From: Polychytrium aggregatum
Taxonomy: Eukaryota > Chytridiomycota > Chytridiomycetes > Polychytriales
Assembly (NCBI RefSeq): GCF_025602895.1
Contig: NW_026516274.1
Span: 168,856 to 232,855, forward strand
Length of the DNA: 64,000 bases
Reading direction: 5' to 3'
Part shown: positions 22,374-34,650 of the stretch, piece after piece
How the letters are laid out: each line of letters begins with the position of its first letter
How positions within the stretch are numbered: the first letter of the stretch is position 1
Program-made: the position numbers and the translations under genes
The notes under the pieces: generated by a model
What the model was told of the DNA's origin: nothing
What the model saw: the letters and a program-made list of their open reading frames with translations, nothing else
The model's database searches: none

Positions 22374-23176
22374 ATGAATCTCGTTCAGCTCGTCTCTGCC
22401 GTCTTGGCCTGCCTCTCGCTTGTCCAGGCTCGGCCATGCACGCTTTCCCAGCTCACAGGCAGCAACGGCAACTTTGCCATCACCGGAGGCCCAGGTCGGC
22501 TTCGAGTTCCACGATATACACATGGGGTCTCGTATCCTTGCTCGTCTGCAGGCACAGCTTGAAATCACCCCGTCGTTCTGACCGACCTCCCTGCACTCAC
22601 CCCACAGACCTCAGCACTCCCATCCAGACCGGGACGACCCAGATCATCTCCTTCAATTGGGCCGTGGGCTGTCCTGTGAAAGCCATCAACAGCATCCTGG
22701 TCATTCCCGCCTCGCAGGCCGCGGCCAACGGAACCACCCTCGATACTACGCCATCATCCGTTTCGTTTGGCCGTGGACTCACCCACGACCTGGCTGCCTT
22801 CCTCAGCACCAGCATTCCCGCAACTGTTCCCAGCGGCCGATACACCTTCCGGGCGATTCTGAGCACCACCACAGGTCCCTGCTCCATCGACAGCACCCCG
22901 TTTCAGGTCCTGTCGGTGAGCCCGCCTGGCCCGCTGCCGACCGGCCCTGTGCCCGACCCCAACAGCATCAACTGCCCCGAAAACGCAGATGACCACAATC
23001 CGTCTCCCGGGTCTCCCTGCAGCTACAAGGGCATCGTGGTCTGCAGCCCAAGCCACCCAAACCAGTTCTACATATGCAACCAGGACTCGCATGGTTGTCC
23101 GGTGTTTACCACACCCTTTTCATGCGGTGTCGGGCTTGAGTGTTCTGCCGATTCCGGGCCTGTCGGCTGCCAATGA
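22374..23176 (+). CDS. Secreted protein with Cys-rich, possibly carbohydrate-binding C-terminus
   Basis: Two exons, 22374-22494 and 22608-23176, give 229 residues. Residues 1-19 are a clear signal peptide ending at QA|RP. The middle (about 40-140) is Thr/Ser/Pro-rich and probably beta-sandwich. A Pro-rich linker leads to a cysteine-rich end with spacing CSYKGIVVC...FYIC...GCPVF...FSCGVGLEC. This resembles chitin-binding modules of the CBM19 type (short, about three disulfides, aromatic residues), but the match is by eye. The intron donor (CAG|GTCGGC) is weak but only this splice keeps the frame. A wall-associated or secreted lectin-like role is plausible; no catalytic motif was seen. Confidence 0.65.
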
Positions 23177-23334
23177 TGGGCCCGCATCGGCCGCATACAG
23201 CGTTCCCAAAACGAAATGAGACACCTCCGTTTTGAGCAAGGATGGTTGTTGGTACCTGAATACACACACCCGCTCATGAAGTCAAGGCAAGGCTTATGCA
23301 TCCAGTCCCAGGAGACAGCGGTTTGCTCGGTACC

Positions 23335-23470
23335 TTGAGCAGTGCAGGTCGATTGTGGCGACTGGAGAGCGACCCAATGACTTCACTTGAAGGCTGCCGA
23401 GGTGATCTGTTCTATTTACTAGGCTCTGTTGGGTCCATGCCATCTCATGCGGGATAGGGAGGGTGTTCCA
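23335..23470. repeat. Dispersed repeat, copy 1
   Basis: Shares diverged blocks in the same order with 62960-63110: GCAGGTCGATTGTGG, GGAGAGCGACC, TTCACT...AGGCTGCC, GTGATCT, ATGCCATC and GTGTTCCATT / GTGTCCCATT. Both copies are non-coding and lie downstream of genes. Its nature (old transposon end or other family) is unknown. Confidence 0.55.
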
Positions 23471-23849
23471 TTTGCTCATGTGTGCACTGTAGACCTGACC
23501 ATCCGCTGCCATCGTATCGTCGATCGCCGCGAACAGCACCCTCTCCGTCGTCCTGGTACCAGATCGCAGCAGACGAAACAGCAGCACGCGGGGCACTCAT
23601 GTCGCTCCATGAGCGCAGCCACGACCACAGAGAAGAAAAATTCTCGCTGCTCGTCACAGTCTCCCCTCCCTCCATCGTCGTGGATTCCAACGAGCTCTTT
23701 CGCCGCCCGACCGTGCAAACTCAACAGCCGCAGTGTTCTGTCTCGCTTCGAATCAGATCCTGCTCCTCGTCTCCCTCTCTCATTGTCTGGAAACAAGCTG
23801 TCCCCCAACCGAGCCGCTTCGAATCGTCTCGCAGATCCCCGTCAACACC

Positions 23850-26800
23850 ATGTCGCTTCGGATGCTCCAAGCAAATCTGAGGCTGCCCAGCGCCTTCATC
23901 ACGACCCGCCCTCTGGCAGCTGCTGGTACACCTCTGTGGTCGTGCCCCAGTCCGTCGTCGCTCAATCGGGTCCAGAGCCTCCGTCCATACACAACTCTCG
24001 GCCGAGGACGGTCGGGTCGCAGCCGGAGGAGCGCCGTCGCTCCTGTCCCAGCAGCGACCGCTGGCTTCGATCTGCACGAGATCCCAGCCGACTTGGCCGC
24101 CAGCCAGCCCGGATCATCGCATCGCATCAAGGAAGACTGGTCTAAGAAAATCCTCGCCGAAGCAGTCGAGCTCGACCCCAGCGATGCCCATCCTGCTTCG
24201 GGCAATGTCTCCGCGCCAATACCATCCAAGCGAGCATCATCGTCATCATCGCCTGCAGCATCCACGAGACGCCCTGCTGGATCGCTCGAGAGTGAGGATC
24301 CCCTATCCGAGGACCAAAAGTACGACTTTGAGGTCGTCGATTTCGACAAATGGACCGAGACTCAGGCGCAAGCCAAAGCTGAGCACATCCCGCATGCCCG
24401 CCAAAGTCCAGAAGGTTTGTTCGGCACAAACCGCATCGGCCAGATCCGTATTCCCAAAGAGTTGACGGACGGCATCAACAGCTTGATCCAAGGTAACCAT
24501 TTTCAGTTGCATCGCTCTCGGATTAATGGACCCAATTGGCACAGATCGTGAAGAGCAGCATGACAACGACGACAACATCGACGATCATTATGATGGTGGT
24601 GGATGCGAGTGGACAATCCTGATACCGCCCCCCCCCCGTTATTCCATCGCGCTCTCATGATTGCAGATCAGAATCGCAAGCTTCTCAAGGAGGACGCCTA
24701 CCGCATCTTTGATGCCCTGCGCTCCACGGGCAAGCTCGAGCACAATATGCTTCCCAAGAGTTCTTCCAAGCGTACGTAGCCCGTCGGATGCGGCTTGTCT
24801 GCCCACAGCACCCCCCCCCAGCTTCCTGCAAGATGTGTCTCCTGATTCACTTTCGTCACTTTCCATTCACACCGCGATCAATGCAATTCCGTTGTCCACG
24901 GGTCCTGCTGTCGCCGATCTGCCCCGCTCCAGACCGCAAGAACGAGCGAATCCCCGAGCCACACATCCTCGAATACGGCTATCGGGAATCGCTCGCCTAT
25001 GCTGCCGTGCGGCTTCCGCTCAGCTACGCCTCCACCGTCGCCGTCCTGAGCGAGCTCAAGAAGCGCCTGCCTGACTTTGAGCCTCGCTCTGTGCTTGACT
25101 TTGGTACAGGTCCTGGCTCGGCTCTGTGGTTTGTATCGAATGCATTCGGCAGCGGTGTGGCGTCGCATCTTTTATTGGCGTCAAATGATGGTGATGATTG
25201 ATGGGCGGCATCGGCTTGCTTTGAGTATTCGCAGCTTTGTGCCCTCCATGTTCGCTTACCCTGGTTGTGTGTGTGTGTGTGTGTGTGTGTGGGTATCTTC
25301 GTTGGCCATCGCTTATACCGTCGACATGTGCCTTCTCTGGTACTGGATAGGGCAACCCGATATGTCTGGCCAAGCACCAAGATCAATGCCCTCGGTGTCG
25401 ATGTCTCCGAACCCATGCTCCAGACAGCCACGCAGCTCGGAGGTGAGTGCGCACCTATGTTCAAAGGACTATTTTTGGGAAGATTCTCCCTTCCCATACT
25501 CCATATCACGTCCTTGGGTCCCACCGCCGAATCATGCTTACTTGATTCGCTCTTGTGTTTATCATACGATTTTCCATCAAGGATACCTCCAGGAACACAT
25601 CGACAACTGGTTCTCGTCCCTCAACTTTCGACGATACCTGTCCTTCCGGAAATCGGTAGGGCACATTCGTCGTGGTTGCTTCCGAGCGGATTGGCGCTGG
25701 TCACATCCTCACCTCTCACCTCTCGCCTCTCACCTCTCACCTTATCCAGGAAGAGAAGCATGATATGGTCATTGCCGCATTCGCCCTGAGCGACCTGCCG
25801 ACCGATGCCATCCGCCAGAGTACCCTGCAGAATCTATGGAGTCAAACCGGCGATATCCTCGTCCTCATCGATCGGGGTATACCTGCTGGTGCCGAGTTGA
25901 TTGCAAAAGCGCGGCAGTATATCCTTGACCTCGAAAACGATGCCTTCGTCGCGGATCAAGACGATATGGACGAGGCAGAGCTTCCCGAGGACGAAGCCGA
26001 GTTCGAGTTTCTGGAAGAGGAAAACGGCGAGTCTAAAGAACGCACCGGGGCGTTTGTGGTTGCCCCTGTAAGTTATGCCATTGAAGTATCGGGTCAGGGT
26101 AAGGGGGATTAGACACTAGCCGTGCTATAGCACCGCCGAGCTACCCCTCCCATGATGATCGCTTATCGCCGCTCCTTAGTACTTTGCTTCTATCAAGCTT
26201 GGTCTCGTCGCAAGTCTCCAAGTAAACGATGTACTTACCATCTTCCTTGGCATATCGTCTCCATCGGCTTATAGTGTCCTCACGACCATAGCTGCCCGAT
26301 GCTGGAGCAAAAGTCCTGGTGCCATTTCTCGCAGAGTTTGCAGCGAACCCGTCTGATGGTAAGGGCGTATGAGCAACTCCGGTGGTGTCGGTGCCCTGAT
26401 GTCGATGCCACATCGCGATCTCGCGATTTCGTGTCTCCCCATCACCTCTCTTGCCATATCACCGAGCTACACTTGTTGTCTGGCTCATGGAGCACTCATG
26501 CATTTTGACATATTCACTCCATCTTTCCGCCCGCCAGCTCTCCATCAAAGACGGGAAAATGGGACAGGAGGATATCAAGTACTCGTATGTTGTCATCCGG
26601 AGAGGAAAGCGGCCAGTCTCCCCAACTTTGGCAGGTCATTCTCCTGAACCCCACAGTGGTAAGTATTCCCCTCCCACCTCCACCTAATGTGTCTCGATTG
26701 CTCCGCTGCCTGGTGCAGTGTCCATATCTACCGCCAATTCACCGTGTTTCCTTCGTTGCGCCCTATCCCACGTCCAGGCAAACCCAGCGCTGCTCCGGAT

Positions 26801-27247
26801 CTCGCCGCAGCTTCCTTCCACTGGCCCAGGCTTGTTGCTCCGCCCATGAAGCGCGATGGACATGTTGTTCTTGACACCTGTGGTGTCTCCGGGGCTCTCG
26901 AGCGGTTTGTCGTCGGCAAGTCCAAGGGCAAACTCACCTACTACGACGCCCGCAAGTCTCACTGGGGCGACCTGTGGCCCCACAAGCCGACAAGCAAGGT
27001 GGTCACTCGTTTGCCCAAGCTCGACGCCCAGCTCTCTGGCCAAGCAAGCAATACCGATGGCGTGAATGACGAGTCGGATGGGTCTGACGACAGGATCGTG
27101 GACATTGCCCGTGAATTCGAGGCCGATTTCAATGAGCCTGCGGGAATCAGCCGGACGCTGCTCAAGAATGACAGCTACTATATGGTCATGAAGGGCGACG
27201 AAAAGATCCGCGGCGATATGAAGCACAAGCCAAAGCCCAAGAAATAG
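23850..27247 (+). CDS. RSM22: RSM22-type mitochondrial methyltransferase-like protein (mitoribosome small-subunit factor)
   Basis: Multi-exon gene (first exon 23850-24492, second 24667-24771, others to 27247). The N-terminus is basic with Arg/Ser and fits a mitochondrial targeting sequence. Family features in order: GYRESLAYAAVRLPLSYAST, a SAM-binding loop VLDFGTGPGSALW, GVDVSEPML, HDMVIAAFALSDLP, DILVLIDRGIPAG, a Cys-rich stretch (SCPMLEQKSWCHFSQ, near 26296) where four conserved Cys may bind iron-sulfur or zinc, SYVVIRRG, and WPRLVAPPMKRDGHVVLDTC...DARKSHWGDLWPH. An acidic insertion (EDEAEFEFLEEENGE) follows the methyltransferase core. RSM22/METTL17 proteins bind the small mitoribosomal subunit and are needed for mitochondrial translation. 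Intron borders around 25130-25760 are uncertain. Confidence 0.88.
25265..25291. repeat. (GT)n microsatellite in an RSM22 intron
   Basis: Run of about 13 GT dinucleotides between two RSM22 exons. Confidence 0.85.
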
Positions 27248-27725
27248 GGCCTCGTCGCTTGCGGCGTGTCCTGCATCAACCCATAGAGATGCACTCGAGG
27301 AGCACATGATGCGCAGGAAAATACAGGCTGACGGATTGTCCCCACTCAAATACCACCATTGACCGACCTTCATCGGGGTCGCGGTGATGGTGACGAGTCC
27401 GTGGCTTCTCACCGACGAACCACTCAAGCATCACAGCGGTAATATCGCGGAAACTCGGGTGGGATGTATTATGACGCCGGCGAGCCAGAGACGCAGAGAC
27501 AGCGCAGAGGGCCGAGCAAGCAGCCCATGAACTCACCATCCGGTGATTTGCCTCGTCAACTCGAGCCCCATCGGAGCACTAGCCAAACATGAGGCCATAA
27601 ATTATGCAGCCAACCACAATTCTCCAAAATGGGTGTGGATCGTGGCCCGGAGGACCGGCTGACATGAGGTGCAGAAGGCCCTGCTGCGGTCACCATAGCC
27701 CTGGCCGTTGTCTCGACATCGCCGG
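27248..27725. other. Convergent intergenic region
   Basis: 3' ends of RSM22 (plus) and verprolin (minus) face each other here. No supported gene and no obvious repeat. Confidence 0.55.
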
Positions 27726-29109
27726 TTATTTTCTGGGAGGAGGGGGTGGCGGTGGACGCTTTGCCGACTGCGGCGGAGGCGGCGGTCTGTTGACAGAGCC
27801 GGTAGACTTTGACATGTATGTTCGTGGAGGCGGAAGGTCGGTGCGGAACGTCCATCGGCCGTCCTCCTCAGTGTTGGAGCTGGAGTTGGGGGCTGCTGCC
27901 GGTACTCCTGCAGCAAACGAGCCTTGCTTGGGGAGTATCGGGGCCGGTGCTGGCACAGCCGGACGGAAGCTTGGGACCGGTGGTGACGGACGAGCGACCA
28001 CAGGAGCCGGCCCAGGCACCGCTGGCTTGGGAGGAGTCGGGGCTGCTGCCGGGACTCTGGGCGGGGGAGGAGGGCCGGCATTCGTCGATACCCTTGGCGG
28101 GGGAGGCGGTGCATTCGTTGAGGCTCGCGGAGGAGGAGGAGGAGCCTGTGATGCTCCCACACTCACTCGGGGAGGCGGCGGTGGTCCTTGGCCAGAGCGC
28201 CCGGGAAGAGCAGGCGCCTGGGAGGGTCCGCGAGGAGGCTGAGAAGGAGGAGTGAACTTTGGAATTACAGGGGTGTTTTCTTTGTTTGACGGCGAGGCAT
28301 CTGGAAATCGATGATATCGAGCGAGACATCGAGCGATGCACCGAGAGCGACATTGACAGCGAAGGCGATAAACGGCAATCGTTAGATAGGGCAGAAGCGA
28401 CGCAGAACCGGCTGGCTCGGTCAGGCAAGTATTGATGCCAGAGACAGGGCTGATCGCCAGCTACACCATCCCAGACCGTTATTATCGACTCGCCGCTGCT
28501 TCTACAACGGGGGAAGGCATCGAGCCGTTTAACCACGCAATACGCTCACGGATGCTGCAACATGACCCAAGAGGCCAATAGCCCAGCATCTTCACAACAT
28601 ACCCGAGCGAGCACCGGCACTCTTCAGCTTGGGGATTCCACCCGCAAACAGCCCGCCAGGTCCAGGTGGGCCGCCGCCTCGAGCAGGGGCCGCGCCAGAG
28701 CTACCAGCACTGGCCGCGGGGCCGGATGATTTGCCTGGATGTCGAACCGGAAGGAGGTCAGGCGGTGAGAGAATGTGAGCGGGACGGCACAATCTTTGGC
28801 TTTAAGCGCACGCTGGTCTGTCGAGCTCGCCGATACGTCGCAAACGCGATGGGGAGAATAGGTTTGATGGTATGGAGCAGCTCCAGCAACCATCCAGAAG
28901 CATATCCAGGACGGCCAAATCCTTGCGCTGTGGATATGGGCATGTGCATCGGCATTACCGCCATCCAGAGCCGGAGCGCTTCTGTCGTTCGTGGTAACTT
29001 TTTTCAGCCTTGCTCCCTTCTCGATCGATTTCAGCAGCGCCGAGCGTTCGGTGGTGGCCGCAGGCGCGGCAGCCGGAGCGGGAGGAGGAGGAGGAGGAGG
29101 GCCACCCAT
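27726..29109 (-). CDS. VRP1: Verprolin / WIP-type WH2 actin-binding protein
   Basis: Three exons on the minus strand, 29109-28959, 28734-28603 and 28279-27726, join with consistent phases to 278 residues. The start gives MGGPPPPPPPAP, then a WH2 motif, RSALLKSIEKGARLKKV followed by TNDRSAP, which binds monomeric actin. Exon 2 has the verprolin-typical GGPPGPGGLFAGGIPKLKS. Exon 3 is Pro-rich with repeated PPPPPR and, near the end, GRWTFRTDLPPPR, the WASP-binding signature, then a final PPPPPPPRK. Verprolin/WIP stabilises WASP and feeds Arp2/3-driven actin patches and endocytosis. It is shorter than yeast Vrp1 (about 800 residues) and closer to compact versions. The acceptor before exon 3 (CAAAG) is not a classic CAG. 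Confidence 0.9.
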
Positions 29110-29609
29110 TGCAGAAGATACGAAAGACAGGCAGCGAGCGCGAGGAAAAGTGCTCTTGGATGAGGGTCGGGCGCGAAGGAGGTTGTTGGATGAGGATGAA
29201 GCGCGAGGCCGAGCGACGACGAAGGGATGGTGTTTTGGGCGGGGCGAGGGTGGCGGTGATGTCTTGGCGAACACAGACGGGATGCAGAACTGGCTTGGCG
29301 GACGGATGTGGCGAGATGGATGCTGATGGAACGAGACGAGGACGAAGGCAGAGGGTCTGGGAAGACGAGGGACGGACGACGGATTGGAGGCGCTCCATCG
29401 GCCGGCAGTGCTGCCGGTAAAGGGCACTGTCGCTTGCGAGAGAGCCACTCTCCCTCCGCCCATATTATGGGAGTCGTTCCAAACGTCGCATTCGAGATGC
29501 CAACGGTGCTGGGAGGGGCATTGGGGGTCGCTGGGCAGCATGTTGCAGTATATTCAAGCTCATCTTTCAAACATCGATATTATCCCCGTTATGTAAATCA
29601 TGGCTGTGG

Positions 29610-32600
29610 CTATATCGACGATTGAAAGATGGGATCTCCCTCAGAGGACTTGCGGTCGCCTAGCTTCTCAGGCGAGAAATTGCCGAGTGTGCCATTCAGA
29701 AGTATCGGCCGGGCCGGCAGAGTGTATTTGATCTTCATATCCTGAAGCGTCCGTTGAACTTCAAAGTAGATCTTTGCTCCGCCGCGATGGTTATGGCCAT
29801 CCAACGAAGCCGAGGAAACCCAGTCAGCCAAGGCAGTAGCGAACTCAAACCTCAGCCCCACATCGCTTGGTTGTCTCGCTCGCGTCACGGACTCATACGC
29901 CCCAGTTCCAGCAGGATGAGTGCCCTTGATTCGAAAGGCAATACAGATCGGTCAAGTCATAGCCATTACCTCCGTCCGGCGTGTCCATCGACGGCCACAA
30001 TCTTGCCTGTATCAACAGAATCGGTGAAGCATGAGGGAGTGTCCCATAGTCATCCACCGAGCATCACCAACGCATCAGCGTCCAAGGCTTGATGGCCTAG
30101 GACCGGCCTTATTTCGTTTTCGGGTTTCAGGCGCCATCTTACCAGTTTCCTTTGTGGGTCATACCCAAACAGACGGTCATGCCGGTCATATCATTGATGC
30201 TGATGACACTGACGCTGCAGCCGGGCATCCATTCACGCGGCTTGGATTTTGTGAACTCCTCGATCCTCCTGGCAAGCTCTCGAAGCTGGGTTTCACTGGT
30301 GTTGAAGTCTGCAGATTTGAAGTTATGATTGTACACATCCGGTGTATCATATGATCATTGGTGGAGACAGCGGTTTCGGGAAGAATGCAGGCCGGTATCC
30401 GAGTGAGTCGCATTGTCAGCAGTGTCTGGCGACGGTGCTCTTCAGCACCTTGCTCGAATAACCAATCAACGGATCCACAACCCACCAACTTGAAACGTTA
30501 TTCCTTCCCACTGAAACAAATGCCAGTGTAAGTGCCATGATGTTAGTTCGGATTGAGTGACGCCGATGTCTGTGAAGGATATCGCTCCAGATGAACAAAG
30601 GATAGGACTTGCCTGGTCCGGAGATCGGCGGTAGTTGATGATCGGTTTTCCTATCAAGATTGCTGCAGTAGTAGATCGTGTCGACATGTGTGTCAGCAGC
30701 GGTGCTCGGGTGCATCGCCCCTACCCCAATGCCACACAAGAGCTCACTGTGCGGAGACTGCTCCTACAGTTGGGAATATACAGCAGCTGTCCGTCCATGT
30801 TGATAAACTTGGTCATCAGAAGCTTGACTTTGAGTACCTTGTACGTTGTTCCATCAATGCACACCAGATCACCTACGAATGTGTGCGGCGGCCCAAGACG
30901 CTGTGGGGTGAGCACACGGAAGGACATGGGATCGTGTTGCAGCGACAAGACTCAGCGTATCTGTGCGATCCTGAAAAACGCACAATATGCCGACCGAGGC
31001 TGATCCGGCATTCTTACCAACGTCAAAGGTATGCATTACAAAGGTGAACAGTGCTCCTTGGAAGGTGATGTTGGCTGAGGGTCCGAATATGAAACTCAGA
31101 CTTCCAAGGAGCCCGGCGTACGGGACAATCCCCGAGAGCGATATGCCAAAGATCGCCAATGCAATGACCGATGTCACAATAAAGCAGAAAACCAGCAAGA
31201 TTCTGTTCAGGGCCCCGACGGACTGCGACAGATCTCGCAGTGAGTTGAAAAGCACACGTCGCTCCCGGTAGATTTGTATGACCGACTCCTTCATTTCTTT
31301 CTTCGTAATGTCTCCGTTTTGGTCCTGGTCAAAGATGGAGAAGGCTCGCTCGGCTTCTTCCTTTGTGGCAAAGTATCTGCCGAGAGCGGGTGTGTATCAG
31401 TGATCCACGGTCGTTTCTTGATCCAAGTGCTAATGATGAACCGCCGCAGGCTCTTCGACGACTTGGACAGAAAGATTACTGTTCCAGCCCGGCGCTACCA
31501 AACTCAGATAGCGAGCCTCTACTTGTCTTCGCCACCCGTTGTGGCGCCCTCCGAGGAACCGGCAAAGTCCTCCCAACAGACACTGTGTACATACGGCTCA
31601 AAGTCCAGCAATTGCAGTGTGGCACGCTTCTGATCACCAAGCAATGCCGTGAATATCTTCTTGGCAACCTTGGCGGCGTGCAGATCGCTTCCAGTCTCCA
31701 TTCTGGAGACAATGACGCCGTGCTGCTCGCCCTCGATTTCCTCTTGCATCGACTGCAACGTCGACGACGAAGCTGTGCTCAACAGCGGGGTATGCTTGTC
31801 CCATGGTGCCGGATTGAGGACAAGGGTATCGCCGTTCTCCCTGAAGAACGAGGTCTTCTTGCGCTGCAGAGTGATCTTACGCAGCTTACGTATTTTTTCA
31901 ATCTCGTTTTCGTCGAATGGGTCCTCCTCCTCCCCGTCATCTTCGTGGTCCGAGTATTGATGTTGTTCGGCGAGTCCATCGGCACCGAGCACGGATCCTT
32001 GGTTCAGCCTTTGACCAAGAATAGGGTCTCGCCCCGGAGGAGTGGCCACATCGTCAATGTCCAGTCGGCGCTCCGCTGCAAAGACAACACTTTCTCTTAG
32101 AATGCTGCTCGGGCGCCCCTGGTCGTCAGCCAAATGATTTGGCTCGGACTCGGGCCGGCCCCATTGCTTGTTGCGTGCTGGAACAGGATTCTTTTGGATT
32201 CCCTTTTTGTCACTGCTGATCACGACTCGCGCTTCCTTCCCGGAAGAGTTTCCCATGAACTGCGGGATCATGATGTCGCTGATTCCTCGCCGGTTGAATC
32301 GGTTCTTGATTGATTTTCTCAGGATGTCCAGGACTGCATGAGTTGGACTGTGTCAAGAGGTGGCTGTATCGAGAACACTTCCGTCTTTCCACGCCCCTTA
32401 TGGGCTGTGCGGCATGCTCGCAACAGGCGATGTGGAATTTGTGCCATCCGCCACATACCCGCCAATGCCTCTTCGGACATTTTGATACGATCTTCGTACG
32501 CGGCCCTAGTTAACGGCAGCATCTGGATCAGTATATCATATACCGTGCATGAAACCGCATTCGCGGTGCTCACCTGTGGAAGCTGACGGCTGCTCGGCAG

Positions 32601-34143
32601 AGTCGTCCAGACCCATGTTGATTGGGCATCGAATTGCAGGTTATGAAAATTAAATGTCGAACACGCAATCATCAGTACCCGATGGGTCGCATCAATAAAT
32701 CAGTACCCGATGGGTCGCATCAATAATTGAGTCCGATACCTAGCCATTTGACCACCGATACCAACGGGTGCATCTTACCAGCTATATGAACAAAGAGCTT
32801 CTCGATGGTGACGGTGACGCTCAGGATGAAGAGCGTGATCAGGATTTGCAGAATGTACCACCACCATTGGATGAGTGGACCAACGAAGCAAAAGCATCCC
32901 CAGAACGAAAGGCAGACATATGCCAGCCAAAAGTTCAGTAGAATGTACGTTCGCACTGCGAGAAAGTTCTGATTTTGAAAATAATGGAGCAAGGCGTGGT
33001 GATGAGCAGCAGTCGCTGGGTCGGCTACGTTTCGTGTGGCAAGCGATCAATCCGCGCTATGGGAAGCCCAGATAAAGTTGGCTGCATGATATCCAACATG
33101 AGGACCAGGGCCCAGAATTGGTTTGCATTGGCCTCCAAGCGGAAGCTTCGCTTTGCCTTCAGCCTCCGCATCACAGCTGTGGTGTGATCTGGCGGCTATC
33201 AAGCAACACAAGCTATGCCCCATCCACCAAAGACACGCATGCAAGCCGATGCATCCATCTTACCTCCATACTGGCACGGAAGGAGTCCGAGCATTTTTCT
33301 CTTACGGCGTTAACCAACTTCACCAAAGCGTATGGCAGGAGCTCGACGGCGTACCTGCGGCAGCGTGGTCGCGCTGTTAAGAGGTGGGGTCGCATACTCA
33401 AGCGGCCACTATATTGGTTGTGGCGCCGCGTTTTCATCGTCGTCCTGCTGCTACAATTCGCGGCAAAATCATACCAGAACAGAATGAAAGCAAACCAGGC
33501 GCTTGCGAGCCACAGTGACCTTGGATGAGAACAGCCGAGTGAAAAATGATCCACATTGGGATGAGTACATGAGCGGTGCCTGCCGTCGTGTTGCAGGAGC
33601 GCACTTGATACTCCATCCATCGCGATCCATCGCGATCCAACACGGCGATCTACGGGCCGTTGCGCTTTCCTACCATCGAGCCACCTCCGTCAGAGTCGAG
33701 TTGGGCTGAGTTGAATAGATTGGCACGAAGATCAACAGCGCCAGTTGGCCCTGTGGCCGTGCCGACACGATAATACCAGGAACGGCAAATACGACCGTGC
33801 CGAGGACTAGATATACGAGGAACCGGAGCCACTCAGGAAACCATCTGTTTTTGTGGCTTTGGGCATCCACACTCAGGAGCGATGCCGAGGGGTCGTCTTT
33901 CAGGAACCAGTCAAAATCGTCGTCCGGGTCCGACTCGTTTTCAGAGAGGCGGATGGCACCCATGTTGTCTGTGGTCACGTCCAAGACGGGTTTCAGAGTG
34001 TGTGCGCCTTTGGGAAAGAGCCTGGCAAGCAAGCCGGACGACCTTCGGTTGAGATAACGAGTCTCCTTGGATGGCGCCTCTTGCGTGAAATGATGGATCT
34101 CTCTTCCCGCTGGGATCTTGGCGTCATAAATGACCAGATTGGG
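29610..34143 (-). CDS. EF-hand containing MscS-family mechanosensitive ion channel
   Basis: Many small exons on the minus strand spell a fungal MscS-like channel of the Msy1/Msy2 type. N-terminal cytosolic acidic segment and first TM (VLGTVVFAVPGIIVSA, near 33785), further TMs (near 33500 and 32990-32760, with WWWYILQILITLFILSVTVTI split across the helix), a long linker (32310-31520), then EF-hand FSIFDQDQNGDI (near 31330; Asp/Asn ligands present). After it come the pore region SLRDLSQSVGALNRILLV...FGISL...LSFIFGPSANITFQGALFTF, the beta-domain VCIDGTTYKVLKVKLLMT...DGQLLYIPN (30870), KPIINYRRSPD, and the C-terminal segment ending VQRTLQDMKIKYTLPARP. Such channels sit in ER or cortical membranes and link osmotic stress to Ca2+. 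The true start was not resolved; the first coding exon read here begins near 34143 and an upstream exon is likely. Confidence 0.85.
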
Positions 34144-34650
34144 CTGTATGTCTCGGCTGGCTTATGGCGGATTCAAACGAAGGCTGATCCAGAATGGAGG
34201 GGTCCACATGCTACCTTTGTTCTGCTGACAGGCACCGTTGGAGGCAGGCGAATGTCTGCTGGTGGGGATTGGGGCGTGGGAAAATACCATGGCGGGCATG
34301 CTCCACAGAGCCGGGCTGCGTGATTGAGCGTCGACCCACGGCAAGACCAAGGCTCATAGCAGCAGCAGCAGCACTGGGCTTCACACTCAGCAGCAGCAGC
34401 ACTGGGCTTCACACTCAGCAGCAGCAGCGCTTCATACCCAGCAGCAAATGGCGAACGCATCGCTTGATTGTGCTTGAAAGTGTCGACAGCAACATGGACA
34501 TCGGCCCACAACCAGCACTTGCCCGCCTGCTGATTGGACGGCGCCATGCGCAGCTGAACACACACACACACATCCTTGCGACCAGCCAAAGTCTTTGTGG
34601 GCGTGGATGATCTCTGCAACTCCAGCACAAGCCAAGTGTCGACAACCGCC
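34144..34650. other. Divergent region between MscS channel and URM1
   Basis: Probable shared promoter region, possibly containing the first exon of the channel gene on the minus strand. It contains a 27-28-bp tandem repeat (34359-34445) and a CA run (34558-34572). No TATA box was assigned. Confidence 0.5.
34359..34445. repeat. Tandem repeat of about 28 bp, three copies
   Basis: Unit (CAG)3-4 followed by CACTGGGCTTCACACT, two good copies and a third degenerate one ending CGCTTCATACCCAGCAGC, in the divergent promoter region. Confidence 0.8.
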
